The notes beneath the pieces are model-generated. The model did not search any database, was not told where the DNA came from, and was given only the letters and a program-made list of their open reading frames with translations. Below, in pieces: positions 14,738 through 20,336 of a DNA stretch of 20,336 bases; within the stretch, counting starts at the first letter, position 1, and each line of letters starts with the position of its first letter. Position numbers and translations under genes: made by a program. The stretch comes from Deltaproteobacteria bacterium (lineage in GTDB: Bacteria > Desulfobacterota > UBA8473). The stretch lies in assembly GCA_030643245.1 (NCBI GenBank), contig DAOWME010000023.1, positions 1 to 20,336 on the forward strand, given 5' to 3'.

Positions 14738-15553
14738 GATTGATCCCTATATCAATGATAAGCCGCTAACCTCTTATACAGTTCCCAGCCATAAGTGTGA
14801 CAATAAACGAAAATAAACGGCTATTCATCAGACTCAGACTATGCCAAAACCCCTGAGAACTTCATTGTTATATTAGAGGCTGATGATGATTGCATCTACG
14901 GCATCATCCAATTGCATTGCTCTAACTGGTTGATTTGTCAACGTTTTCCGGTGCGGCCATGCAGGCAAGGCCAACACCAATCTCTTGCACTGTGAACAGT
15001 GCAGCCTCCAGATTTCTGTTAGGGCCCAAGAATCCGCACCTTCAAAATTGTCCCCCAAGCCGTGACACGTGCGAAATATTTTCTCCATACGCTATCACGG
15101 ACTAGGGAACCGTCCCGCAACTTCTCGAAAGCGGGAGTATGAGCCACCAGTAAGGTCGGGCATCAATAATCCCCACTCAGTTGTTTAAAAGCCATGAACA
15201 TCCTTTCAAAATATGCGGAAGCCTTTGCGTCTGGGATTTCACGTGGTAACGAGGATGATGTCTCAAAATACAGGGGCGAGTGAAAACACCTTTGCGTGTG
15301 CCACGGGAACGCCGTGGGATTCGGAAGCTATACGGCAGCATGGGTTTGCCTTCATAAACTTTGTGGTGTGGGGATATGCCCCGCCAGAGCATGAGTAACA
15401 CGAGGTAGAAAAAACGTAACTGTCGGAAGGATTGCATCGTACATTGAAATGTAAATTTTATACGAAATTCTGGGAGGAAAGTCAAGATAATAATTATAAA
15501 ACCCTTGCCAGGATTAAACTTCTGCCATGTGCTCCGGATCTGTCTTTTTCCTG
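14738..15553. other. 816-bp gene-poor region, possible decayed tnpB relic
   Basis: No gene with a ribosome site and recognisable domain was found. Short open frames on both strands look random. On the plus strand around 14940-15060 a frame reads VFRCGHAGKANTN, which vaguely recalls the zinc-finger end of IS200/IS605 TnpB. At 15300-15320 the hairpin CCACGG-GAACG-CCGTGG sits in the frame ENTFACATGTPWDSEA, recalling TnpB C-terminal tails and their RNA-forming 3' ends. Stops interrupt these frames. The resemblance is weak and made from memory. Confidence 0.2.
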
Positions 15554-16024
15554 TCAGGCGGTTGCCTCTTGTCGTGGGTAGGAACGGACGAGCAGTACGG
15601 GGTGATCAGCGCCGCGCAATACCTTGTCCGCTACGCTGCCGTATACCAAACGTTCAAACCCTCCCCGTCCATGGGTTGCCATTACTATGAGATCAATGGC
15701 ATGGTCGCTTGCGTACGTTATGATGGTCTCCGCGGAACGCCCAGTCTCAACAGCAGTTTCAACCAAGAACGATTCGTCCTTTACTCGATCGCGCACCCTC
15801 TCCAGATATTTATTGGCACGTCTTAGATTGATCGTCCATTGTTCATCAACATAAATTGCATGATGCTCATCGAGCTTAATGACATCCGGTATGGGCCGCA
15901 ATACCCGGAGAAGCGTTACTTCCGCCAGGGTGAGTTTCGCTAGAGTGAATGCGTGATCGAGGGCTACCTCGGCAAGTTCGGACCCGTCCAGAGGGACAAG
16001 GATGTGTTTGTAGAGCTCTTCCAT
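15554..16024 (-). CDS. Universal stress protein (UspA family)
   Basis: A 156-aa single-domain Usp. KHILVPLDGSELAEVALDHA opens the alpha/beta fold. The ATP-binding signature is present near the C-terminus as MATHGRGGFERLVYGSVADKVL (GxxG-x9-GS), followed by PVLLVR. ATP-binding Usp proteins are cytoplasmic dimers induced by starvation, redox or respiratory stress. The ATG at 16024 has AAAGGAG well placed. It is a separate unit, 115 bp downstream of the E1-like gene, with no terminator visible between them. Confidence 0.92.
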   Translation of the reverse strand: MEELYKHILVPLDGSELAEVALDHAFTLAKLTLAEVTLLRVLRPIPDVIKLDEHHAIYVDEQWTINLRRANKYLERVRDRVKDESFLVETAVETGRSAETIITYASDHAIDLIVMATHGRGGFERLVYGSVADKVLRGADHPVLLVRSYPRQEATA

Positions 16025-16139
16025 TGTTATTCTCCTTTACTTTAAGTTTTCCTGTTTCGTAGTTCCTCAAAGTACAAACCGTATTCTTTATGTCTTTCTT
16101 CGATTTGAAGTTCTCCGAATCCAATTTCTGTGCACATGT

Positions 16140-16871
16140 TCATATGGACGCACAGTCGGAACACCGGGGATTACGATTAAGCCTGATTTCTGTAAATGCC
16201 ATGCTAAAACCATCAAAGACCAATAGACGGTTGGCCAGCAACTTTCCCATTCCCAGGATATATTTTATCGCTTCCATGGCCTGAAGACAACCGATCGCAC
16301 CTGGAGTCGCCCCAAGTACGGGGGCAGCGGCTCCAGGTGGAGACGTAGGAAAGATACACCTTAGACAAGCCGTTTTTCCGGGTATTATGGTGGTTAAGGC
16401 GCCCTCCAATCCACAGACACCCCCATAAATAAATGGGATATTCTTTTTAAGAGCAACATCATTCAGTAAATATCTCGCAGAAAAATTATCCATGGCATCG
16501 AGTATTATGTCACAAGAATCTGCGAGGTCAAGGACGGTCTCCTCGGTTATCCTTCCAGCTACCGCCTCCACATGGATGTCGGGATTGAGGTTTCGGAGCC
16601 GTTGTTCTGCTGCTTCAGCCTTTTTTATACCTATATCCTGGTTCCCGTAGAGGATCTGACGGTTCAGGTTACTCAAGCTCACCTCATCTTGATCAACAAT
16701 CCTGAGGGAACCTACCCCGGCTGCTGCCAGGTATAAAGAAATAGGTGACCCCAGTCCCCCTGCCCCTGAAACGAGAACTCTGGACTGCTTCAGCCTCTCT
16801 TGCCCTTTGACGCCTATCTCATCAATGAGGATCTGCCTGTCATACCGTTCTTCCTCTTTCGCAGTTATCAT
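16140..16871 (-). CDS. ThiF/MoeB/HesA-type E1-like adenylyltransferase
   Basis: A 243-aa enzyme that adenylates the C-terminus of a ubiquitin-like sulfur carrier (MoaD or ThiS). RYDRQI is at 9-14. The nucleotide motif GAGGLGSPISLYLAAAGVG is at about 36-54, with VDQDEVSLSNLNRQ next, including the conserved Asn-Arg-Gln. DAMDNF follows in the active site. Two CxxC pairs, CLRC and CSDC (close to the C-terminus), bind the structural zinc. Length matches MoeB/ThiF without a rhodanese domain. It lies 50 bp downstream of a MoaD-like gene, its likely substrate. Whether the pathway is molybdopterin/tungstopterin, thiamin or another thio-transfer route cannot be decided here. Confidence 0.9.
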   Translation of the reverse strand: MITAKEEERYDRQILIDEIGVKGQERLKQSRVLVSGAGGLGSPISLYLAAAGVGSLRIVDQDEVSLSNLNRQILYGNQDIGIKKAEAAEQRLRNLNPDIHVEAVAGRITEETVLDLADSCDIILDAMDNFSARYLLNDVALKKNIPFIYGGVCGLEGALTTIIPGKTACLRCIFPTSPPGAAAPVLGATPGAIGCLQAMEAIKYILGMGKLLANRLLVFDGFSMAFTEIRLNRNPRCSDCASI

Positions 16872-16921
16872 GAGTGATTACCCTTCAAACACGGGATGCC
16901 CATATCCTGCCCTGTCAACTT

Positions 16922-17194
16922 CTACCCTGCTGCAAAGGCCGACATAAAATCCACCTCGTCCCCCTCCTTCAGAGGCGTTGACAGCCCCTGAAGGGAACGT
17001 ATATTGTCGCCATTGATATAAATATTGATCGCGTCAAGCAGTTCTCCCTTTTCATCGCAAAATCTCTCTTTTGCGCCCGGAAATTCCTGTTCCAGGCTAT
17101 TGATACACCCTGCAATATCATCAGCCGCAAGGTTCACTTCTTCCCTGCCATTGGCAAGCTTACGCAACTGTCCGGATAACCTTGCTACAACCAT
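16922..17194 (-). CDS. MoaD/ThiS-like ubiquitin-fold sulfur carrier ending AAG
   Basis: 90 aa with the beta-grasp fold typical of MoaD: VVARLSGQLRKLANG at the start, a middle region ending DAINIYINGDNIRSLQG, then LKEGDEVDFMSAFAAG. The KEGDEVDFMSA run before the tail is the usual lead-in to the C-terminal Gly-Gly that is adenylated and thiocarboxylated. Here the last residues are Ala-Ala-Gly, read directly as GCA GCA GGG TAG, so the penultimate Gly is Ala. The ATG at 17194 has GAGGGGG upstream. It is followed by the E1-like gene and preceded, with a 13-bp gap, by the 178-aa unknown. It probably provides sulfur for a cofactor or metabolite. Confidence 0.85.
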   Translation of the reverse strand: MVVARLSGQLRKLANGREEVNLAADDIAGCINSLEQEFPGAKERFCDEKGELLDAINIYINGDNIRSLQGLSTPLKEGDEVDFMSAFAAG

Positions 17195-17207
17195 GTTTTG
17201 ACCCCCT

Positions 17208-17744
17208 CTACTGCTCCCATCCTAAACAGATGTCATTCGGTCTATCAAAAAATTGCCTCTGGAATTTTTCCCGAGACTCTTCTCTGATGGTCTCGGCAGC
17301 CTCTTCCGACATTCCATGTGCTTTTATCCATCTTTCCATATGAAGCCCCCCTGGGAGCCATTTCTCTATCACCTCTCTCTCATAAGCCCATCCCTTTGCC
17401 TTCACTCCAAAGCCGGACAGGATCTGCAAGACATCATCCTTCTGTCTATCGTCACAGTAGACACACATAACACATTCCTCGAGTTCCGCCCATTCTTGAG
17501 GTGCGCGGTCGTATTTGACACACGGTATCCTGCCACTCTCAACATAAGGATCAAGATTACGAGCCATCTCATTAACCTCGTCTTTTTCACCGAAAAAAAC
17601 CCACTTACCCCAATGATCAAGATACTCCTTATTGGTTAGCCGCTTACCCTTATACATGATATACGATCCGGGATCACCCCCTCTGTCACAGCAATCCTTA
17701 CTAAAAATGAATATATACCACGATTCGGGTCTGTCAATAATCAT
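17208..17744 (-). CDS. 178-aa Cys-rich protein of unknown function, co-transcribed with moaD/thiF-like genes
   Basis: I do not recognise the family. The protein is soluble and rich in Trp, Cys and charged residues. Cysteines occur as CC near residue 18 (FSKDCCDRGGDPG), one in IPCVKYD, and as CVMCVYC near the middle, with a last one in NDICLGWEQ. Repeated aromatic segments (HWGKWVFFGEKDEVNEMARNL) suggest an alpha/beta fold. The C-terminal third is helical and charged. The ATG at 17744 has GAGGGAG eight bases upstream. It is the first gene of a three-gene unit with the MoaD-like and E1-like genes. It could be a client, partner or acceptor of that sulfur-transfer pair; this is inference from position only. 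Confidence 0.75.
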   Translation of the reverse strand: MIIDRPESWYIFIFSKDCCDRGGDPGSYIMYKGKRLTNKEYLDHWGKWVFFGEKDEVNEMARNLDPYVESGRIPCVKYDRAPQEWAELEECVMCVYCDDRQKDDVLQILSGFGVKAKGWAYEREVIEKWLPGGLHMERWIKAHGMSEEAAETIREESREKFQRQFFDRPNDICLGWEQ

Positions 17745-17800
17745 TTTTCTCCCTCGCCTTTTTTGGTTTTCAAACTATGGCTGCCTTTTTTTTGCCTATT

Positions 17801-17878
17801 TTACACCATACCCACCAAAAAATCCACCTTCCCCGTTCTAAAGTCGCTCCTCGGCATATGAAGGAACTCCACCCTCAT
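17801..17878 (-). CDS. Possible 25-aa small ORF or gene remnant
   Basis: ATG at 17876-17878 to TAA at 17801 encodes a peptide ending GKVDFLVGMV. A GAGGA lies about eleven bases upstream of the start, which is far for a ribosome site. It precedes the 178-aa gene by about 60 bp and could be a leader peptide, the tail of a lost gene, or chance. The region 17745-17942 otherwise shows nothing. Confidence 0.15.
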   Translation of the reverse strand: MRVEFLHMPRSDFRTGKVDFLVGMV

Positions 17879-17942
17879 TACTGTCCATATCCTCTTTCCT
17901 GTCATCGGTTATTAACAGACCCCTTTCCGGTGCAAACTACCT

Positions 17943-18085
17943 AGTGACCATCCATAAATGGTCTTTTTGCACAATATCTGCGTTATGCTTAAAAAATAAT
18001 CCTCGGAATATTAAACATATGCCTGCGGTTATTTTTTTCGCATGCCTTGATCTTGAACAAAAATCCTCATTTCTGGATAGACACT
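17943..18085 (-). mobile_element. MITE family B, copy 1 (143 bp)
   Basis: Ends are inverted copies: AGTGACCATCCATAAATG at the left and CATTTCTGGATAGACACT at the right. It is flanked by ACCT at 17939-17942 and 18086-18089, a 4-bp target duplication. It has the same length as the copy at 19889-20031 and is nearly identical to it. It inserted directly beyond the stop codon of the membrane protein gene. Non-coding. Confidence 0.8.
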
Positions 18086-18087
18086 AC

Positions 18088-19107
18088 CTAAATTACCAAG
18101 AGCAGGTGAATCGACATAATGATCAACCCCCCTGCCAGCATACACCCGGACCATTTCAAGAGTCGTACCATCTTTTCACTCAACAATGGGTTAACCTCCC
18201 TGTATTTGGAGGAGGATATGACCCAGAAATAGACCACGAATAAGCAAAGACCTATGAAGATCATGGAAAAAGAGAGGAGCGCATCCCATACTTCCTGACC
18301 CAGGCAGAAGATGCAGTGGTGAAAGGGTAGTCCCAGGAAGAGAGGACTTATCTTTGTATGGAGGGCGAGAATATAAACAACAAAGAGAACGATAATGACC
18401 AGTGTCTGCATAAACATGGCTGATTTGTTGCCGAACCATCTCTCCTTGCCGGGCGATGTGCTCCTCTTTTGAAAAAAGAGAAAATATATTATTTCCCCTA
18501 CAACAAAGAATGCCAGGACGTAAAAAAGCACTACCCAGATCCACGTAGCTTCGGTGACAATCTGAACGACACCCTCTCTTGGAATGTCGAAGAGTGATGT
18601 GCAGCAAGAGACCTGACGAGGAGGGGTCGAAAAGAAAAAAGAGATGTCAAGTATCGTCTCGATGACGATCAAGATACCCAAAGGGGGAAGAAACATCAGC
18701 TTTTGTTTCATGAAGGGTTGCGTTGCGACCTTCCGGTCCAGGAGGTTCAAGATGAGCCAATATGCATAAAGAGCCGGCAAAATCAGTTTCAGGGCGCTCG
18801 CCACATATGAATATGGCGCGTTCACGTTATGTACGCCCACAAGACACATGGCCCCGGGTATCGATATTATCATGCTATAAAGAGACCAGAACCATAGGGG
18901 CACCATTAAAATTCGGAGGAAAAACCCCAGGGACACTATTGTGATGATCAGGTAAACTTCTTTTTCTAACCGGTACTGGGCGTCTGCGTGGCTGGTAATG
19001 TCCCACTTCCTCCAGATGCGAAAACCGTTGAATGCAACGGCAAGTCCTATGAAGAGGGAGAGAGATGAACAGACAAGGTATGTTATGATATAGCTATTGA
19101 GAATCAC
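18088..19107 (-). CDS. Multi-spanning membrane protein with CC and HHCxxC motifs
   Basis: 339 aa with about nine hydrophobic segments: roughly 5-28, 48-68, 72-92, 103-122, 138-160, 187-212, 230-250, 273-298 and 316-338. Positively charged loops (30-35, 123-136, 213-229, 299-315) mark the cytoplasmic side. By alternation the loop with CC (168-169, RQVSCCTSL) and the loop with HHCIFC (263-268) fall on the other side. These could bind a metal or form a disulfide. I do not recognise a family name. It starts at GTG 19107 with GGGAG upstream. It lies 24 bp after an ABC ATPase gene and downstream of an FtsX-type permease, so it probably belongs to that transport system as an accessory membrane subunit. 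It is not itself an FtsX permease. Confidence 0.75.
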   Translation of the reverse strand: MILNSYIITYLVCSSLSLFIGLAVAFNGFRIWRKWDITSHADAQYRLEKEVYLIITIVSLGFFLRILMVPLWFWSLYSMIISIPGAMCLVGVHNVNAPYSYVASALKLILPALYAYWLILNLLDRKVATQPFMKQKLMFLPPLGILIVIETILDISFFFSTPPRQVSCCTSLFDIPREGVVQIVTEATWIWVVLFYVLAFFVVGEIIYFLFFQKRSTSPGKERWFGNKSAMFMQTLVIIVLFVVYILALHTKISPLFLGLPFHHCIFCLGQEVWDALLSFSMIFIGLCLFVVYFWVISSSKYREVNPLLSEKMVRLLKWSGCMLAGGLIIMSIHLLLVI

Positions 19108-19131
19108 GGTTTCCGCTCCCGGTCTCTTGAG

Positions 19132-19797
19132 TCACAGTACTCTGCCTGAGTCAAAACGGAAGGTCTTATCCACGAGTTTATCTACTTGGGCCTGTGAATG
19201 ATGAAACGATGTGATGATTGTCTTCCCTCTTCTTTTCAATTCTGCCAGGATGTCGGCGACTATCGTGACATGCCCCGTATCGATATTGGAAAGGGGTTCA
19301 TCGGCAAGAATAATCTCAGGGTCGTTGATCAATGCCCGGGCTATGGCCACCCGCTGCTGTTCTCCGCCACTCAACTCATTGGCCATGAAATCCGCCCTTG
19401 TTTCGAGGTTCAACTCTTCCAGAAGCTTCATGGCCATGGTTCTTCGTGTCTTCTCAGACATTCCCATGGGCAGCAGGGGTAGAGAAACATTTTCCCATGT
19501 TGTGTAGCCTGGAAGGAGGTTAAATTGTTGAAAGATAAAACCTGTCTTCTCCCTTCTCAAGGCTGAGAGGAAATGATCGGGGTAGTGGGATACTTCCTGG
19601 TTTTCCATCCAGAGCCGTCCGCTCGTGACTCTGGTCAAGAGGCCGATAATGTTCAACAGGGTTGTCTTACCCGATCCGGATGGTCCGTTCAGCACGACAA
19701 ATTCTCCTCTTTCGATCTCAACGGAGACATTGTCGAGTGCATTTATCCTTACCTTGCCTGATTCGTAGTTCTTGGTCACATTCTCTATCTTGATCAT
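19132..19797 (-). CDS. ABC transporter ATP-binding protein, LolD/MacB type
   Basis: A 221-aa cytoplasmic ATPase. Walker A GPSGSGKTT is at 38-46, the Q-loop FQQFNLLP at about 89-96, the signature LSGGEQQR at 142-149, Walker B IILADEP at 162-168, and the H-loop histidine at about 199-200. The FQQFNLL wording and size match the LolD/MacB/FtsE subgroup that pairs with FtsX-type permeases, and a permease tail is found upstream at 20252. The usual TGNLD after Walker B is LSNID here. The ATG at 19797 is preceded by GAGGGG about four bases upstream. Between the permease and this gene sit two MITEs and inverted heptad repeats, making a gap of 454 bp where such genes are normally close. Confidence 0.92.
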   Translation of the reverse strand: MIKIENVTKNYESGKVRINALDNVSVEIERGEFVVLNGPSGSGKTTLLNIIGLLTRVTSGRLWMENQEVSHYPDHFLSALRREKTGFIFQQFNLLPGYTTWENVSLPLLPMGMSEKTRRTMAMKLLEELNLETRADFMANELSGGEQQRVAIARALINDPEIILADEPLSNIDTGHVTIVADILAELKRRGKTIITSFHHSQAQVDKLVDKTFRFDSGRVL

Positions 19798-19822
19798 GAA
19801 ACCCCTCAGATGCCGGAAATAG

Positions 19823-19850
19823 GAGTTAGGAGTTAGGAGTTAAGAGTTAA
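19823..19850 (+). repeat. Tandem 7-bp repeat, about four units (GAGTTAG/GAGTTAA)
   Basis: Four consecutive 7-bp units read directly. An inverted counterpart is present at 20231-20251, so the two arrays bracket the MITE pair between the permease and ATPase genes. Confidence 0.7.
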
Positions 19851-19888
19851 GAATGATAAATGTAGACTCTGGCCCGGGTTTCCTAGTT

Positions 19889-20031
19889 AGTGTCCATCCA
19901 TAAATGGTCTTTTTGACCAATATCTGCGTTATGTTCAAAAAATAATCCTCAGAACATCAAATATATGCCTGCGGTTATTTTTTTCGCATGCCTTGATCTT
20001 GAATAAAAATCCTCATTTCTGGATGGACACT
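19889..20031 (-). mobile_element. MITE family B, copy 2 (143 bp)
   Basis: Same ends as copy 1 (AGTGTCCATCCA left, TGGATGGACACT right) and the same 143-bp length. Flanked by AGTT at 19885-19888 and 20032-20035, a 4-bp target duplication. It lies one base from the family A element to its right. Non-coding. Confidence 0.85.
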
Positions 20032-20036
20032 AGTTA

Positions 20037-20219
20037 AGGGACGTGGCCGAAATAACTTCCCCATTTGTACATCTCATCTTCAGGCCATCTTTGCCCGATC
20101 TTCAAACACAAAATCCTCGAAATAGGCAGAGCTATTCCTGTGGTTTTGTATTTTCAGATCGAACAAATCTGACCTAAATCTGAGCGCCAACTTGAGTAAG
20201 TTATTTCGGCCACGTCCCT
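20037..20219 (+). mobile_element. MITE family A, copy 3 (complete, 183 bp)
   Basis: Perfect 22-bp terminal inverted repeats at 20037-20058 and 20198-20219; the outer part reads AGGGACGTGGCCGAAATAAC. The interior matches copies 1 and 2. There is no open frame of note. No target duplication is evident. This is the best reference copy of the family in the window. Confidence 0.85.
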
Positions 20220-20230
20220 AAGGATATCTC

Positions 20231-20251
20231 TCAACTCTCAACTCCTAACTC
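20231..20251 (-). repeat. Inverted 7-bp repeat array (TCAACTC/CTAACTC)
   Basis: Three units in the orientation opposite to the array at 19823-19850, ending next to the stop codon of the permease gene at 20252. Confidence 0.6.
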
Positions 20252-20336
20252 TTACCTCCTTATCGCTTCATCAGGATCGATAATGCCTGCCAGCCATGCA
20301 GGGATTGCACTCACCCCCATCAGCGGCATCACACCC
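20252..20336 (-). CDS. FtsX-like ABC permease, C-terminal end only (partial)
   Basis: The last 27 residues before a TAA stop at 20252-20254 read through ...GVSAIPAWLAGIIDPDEAIRR. The small-residue helix followed by a Pro-x-EAIR tail is the usual end of FtsX/MacB-type permeases (typically PxEALR). It is followed on the same strand by a LolD/MacB-type ATPase gene, which supports the call. The rest of the gene lies to the right of the window. Confidence 0.6.
   Translation of the reverse strand, partial: GVMPLMGVSAIPAWLAGIIDPDEAIRR

Noticed and set aside
14873..15485. Minus-strand frames of 71 and 102 residues
   Set aside because: No ribosome site, no domain, and composition unlike neighbouring genes.
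19823..20251. CRISPR array
   Set aside because: The short 7-bp units are directly adjacent with no spacers; they are a simple tandem repeat.

Overview
The window looks like a piece of an anaerobic, metabolically versatile bacterium, most likely Desulfobacterota (Deltaproteobacteria-like). The grounds are the gene content: a radical-SAM/methyltransferase cassette of the kind I associate with Desulfovibrio-type genomes, ATP-dependent 2-hydroxyacyl-CoA dehydratase / benzoyl-CoA reductase-type proteins, HdrB/GlpC-type Fe-S proteins and moderate GC. No rRNA, tRNA, CRISPR array or transposase gene was seen. All genes but one are on the minus strand, so transcription runs right to left.

Region 1 (1-6.8 kb). 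One plus-strand gene, a double-ferredoxin/CCG-domain Fe-S protein (418-1515), converges on a minus-strand cassette. In transcription order that cassette is a 91-aa small protein, a CxxC/zinc-ribbon redox protein, a SAM methyltransferase, a radical SAM enzyme with extra Cys motifs, and a PaaK-like AMP-forming CoA ligase. From memory this matches the poorly characterised 'Trs' (TrsS/TrsM, DVU_1553-1557-like) neighbourhood, for which no product is known to me. The whole block lies between two direct copies of a non-autonomous repeat element (1-137 and 6631-6814).

Region 2 (6.8-12.7 kb). A minus-strand operon for an ATP-driven radical dehydratase/reductase. In transcription order it holds an FMN-binding split-barrel protein, a 460-aa HgdB/BcrB-type subunit, a 380-aa BcrC-type subunit, a second 460-aa paralogue of the first, and a HgdC/BcrA-type [4Fe-4S] ATPase activator. 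The 380-aa subunit lacks two of the three expected cluster cysteines.

Region 3 (12.7-15.5 kb). A repeat-rich intergenic stretch, an ECF-like sigma factor with a Cys-containing C-terminal extension, a DUF2061-type membrane protein with a probable terminator, and about 0.8 kb without a convincing gene.

Region 4 (15.5-17.8 kb). A universal stress protein, then a three-gene group: a 178-aa Cys-rich unknown, a MoaD/ThiS-like ubiquitin-fold protein ending Ala-Ala-Gly, and a ThiF/MoeB-like E1 enzyme.

Region 5 (17.8-20.3 kb). The end of an FtsX-type permease, a LolD/MacB-type ABC ATPase and a multi-spanning membrane protein with CC and HHCxxC motifs. Two or more MITE-like elements are inserted in and around this operon.

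The window is dense in small non-autonomous elements. There are at least three inverted-repeat families: a ~183-bp family (four copies including a 61-bp mini copy), a 143-bp family (two clean copies with 4-bp target duplications plus one decayed copy) and a 125-bp element. An 80-bp palindromic repeat and heptad arrays add to these. No cognate transposase is present.
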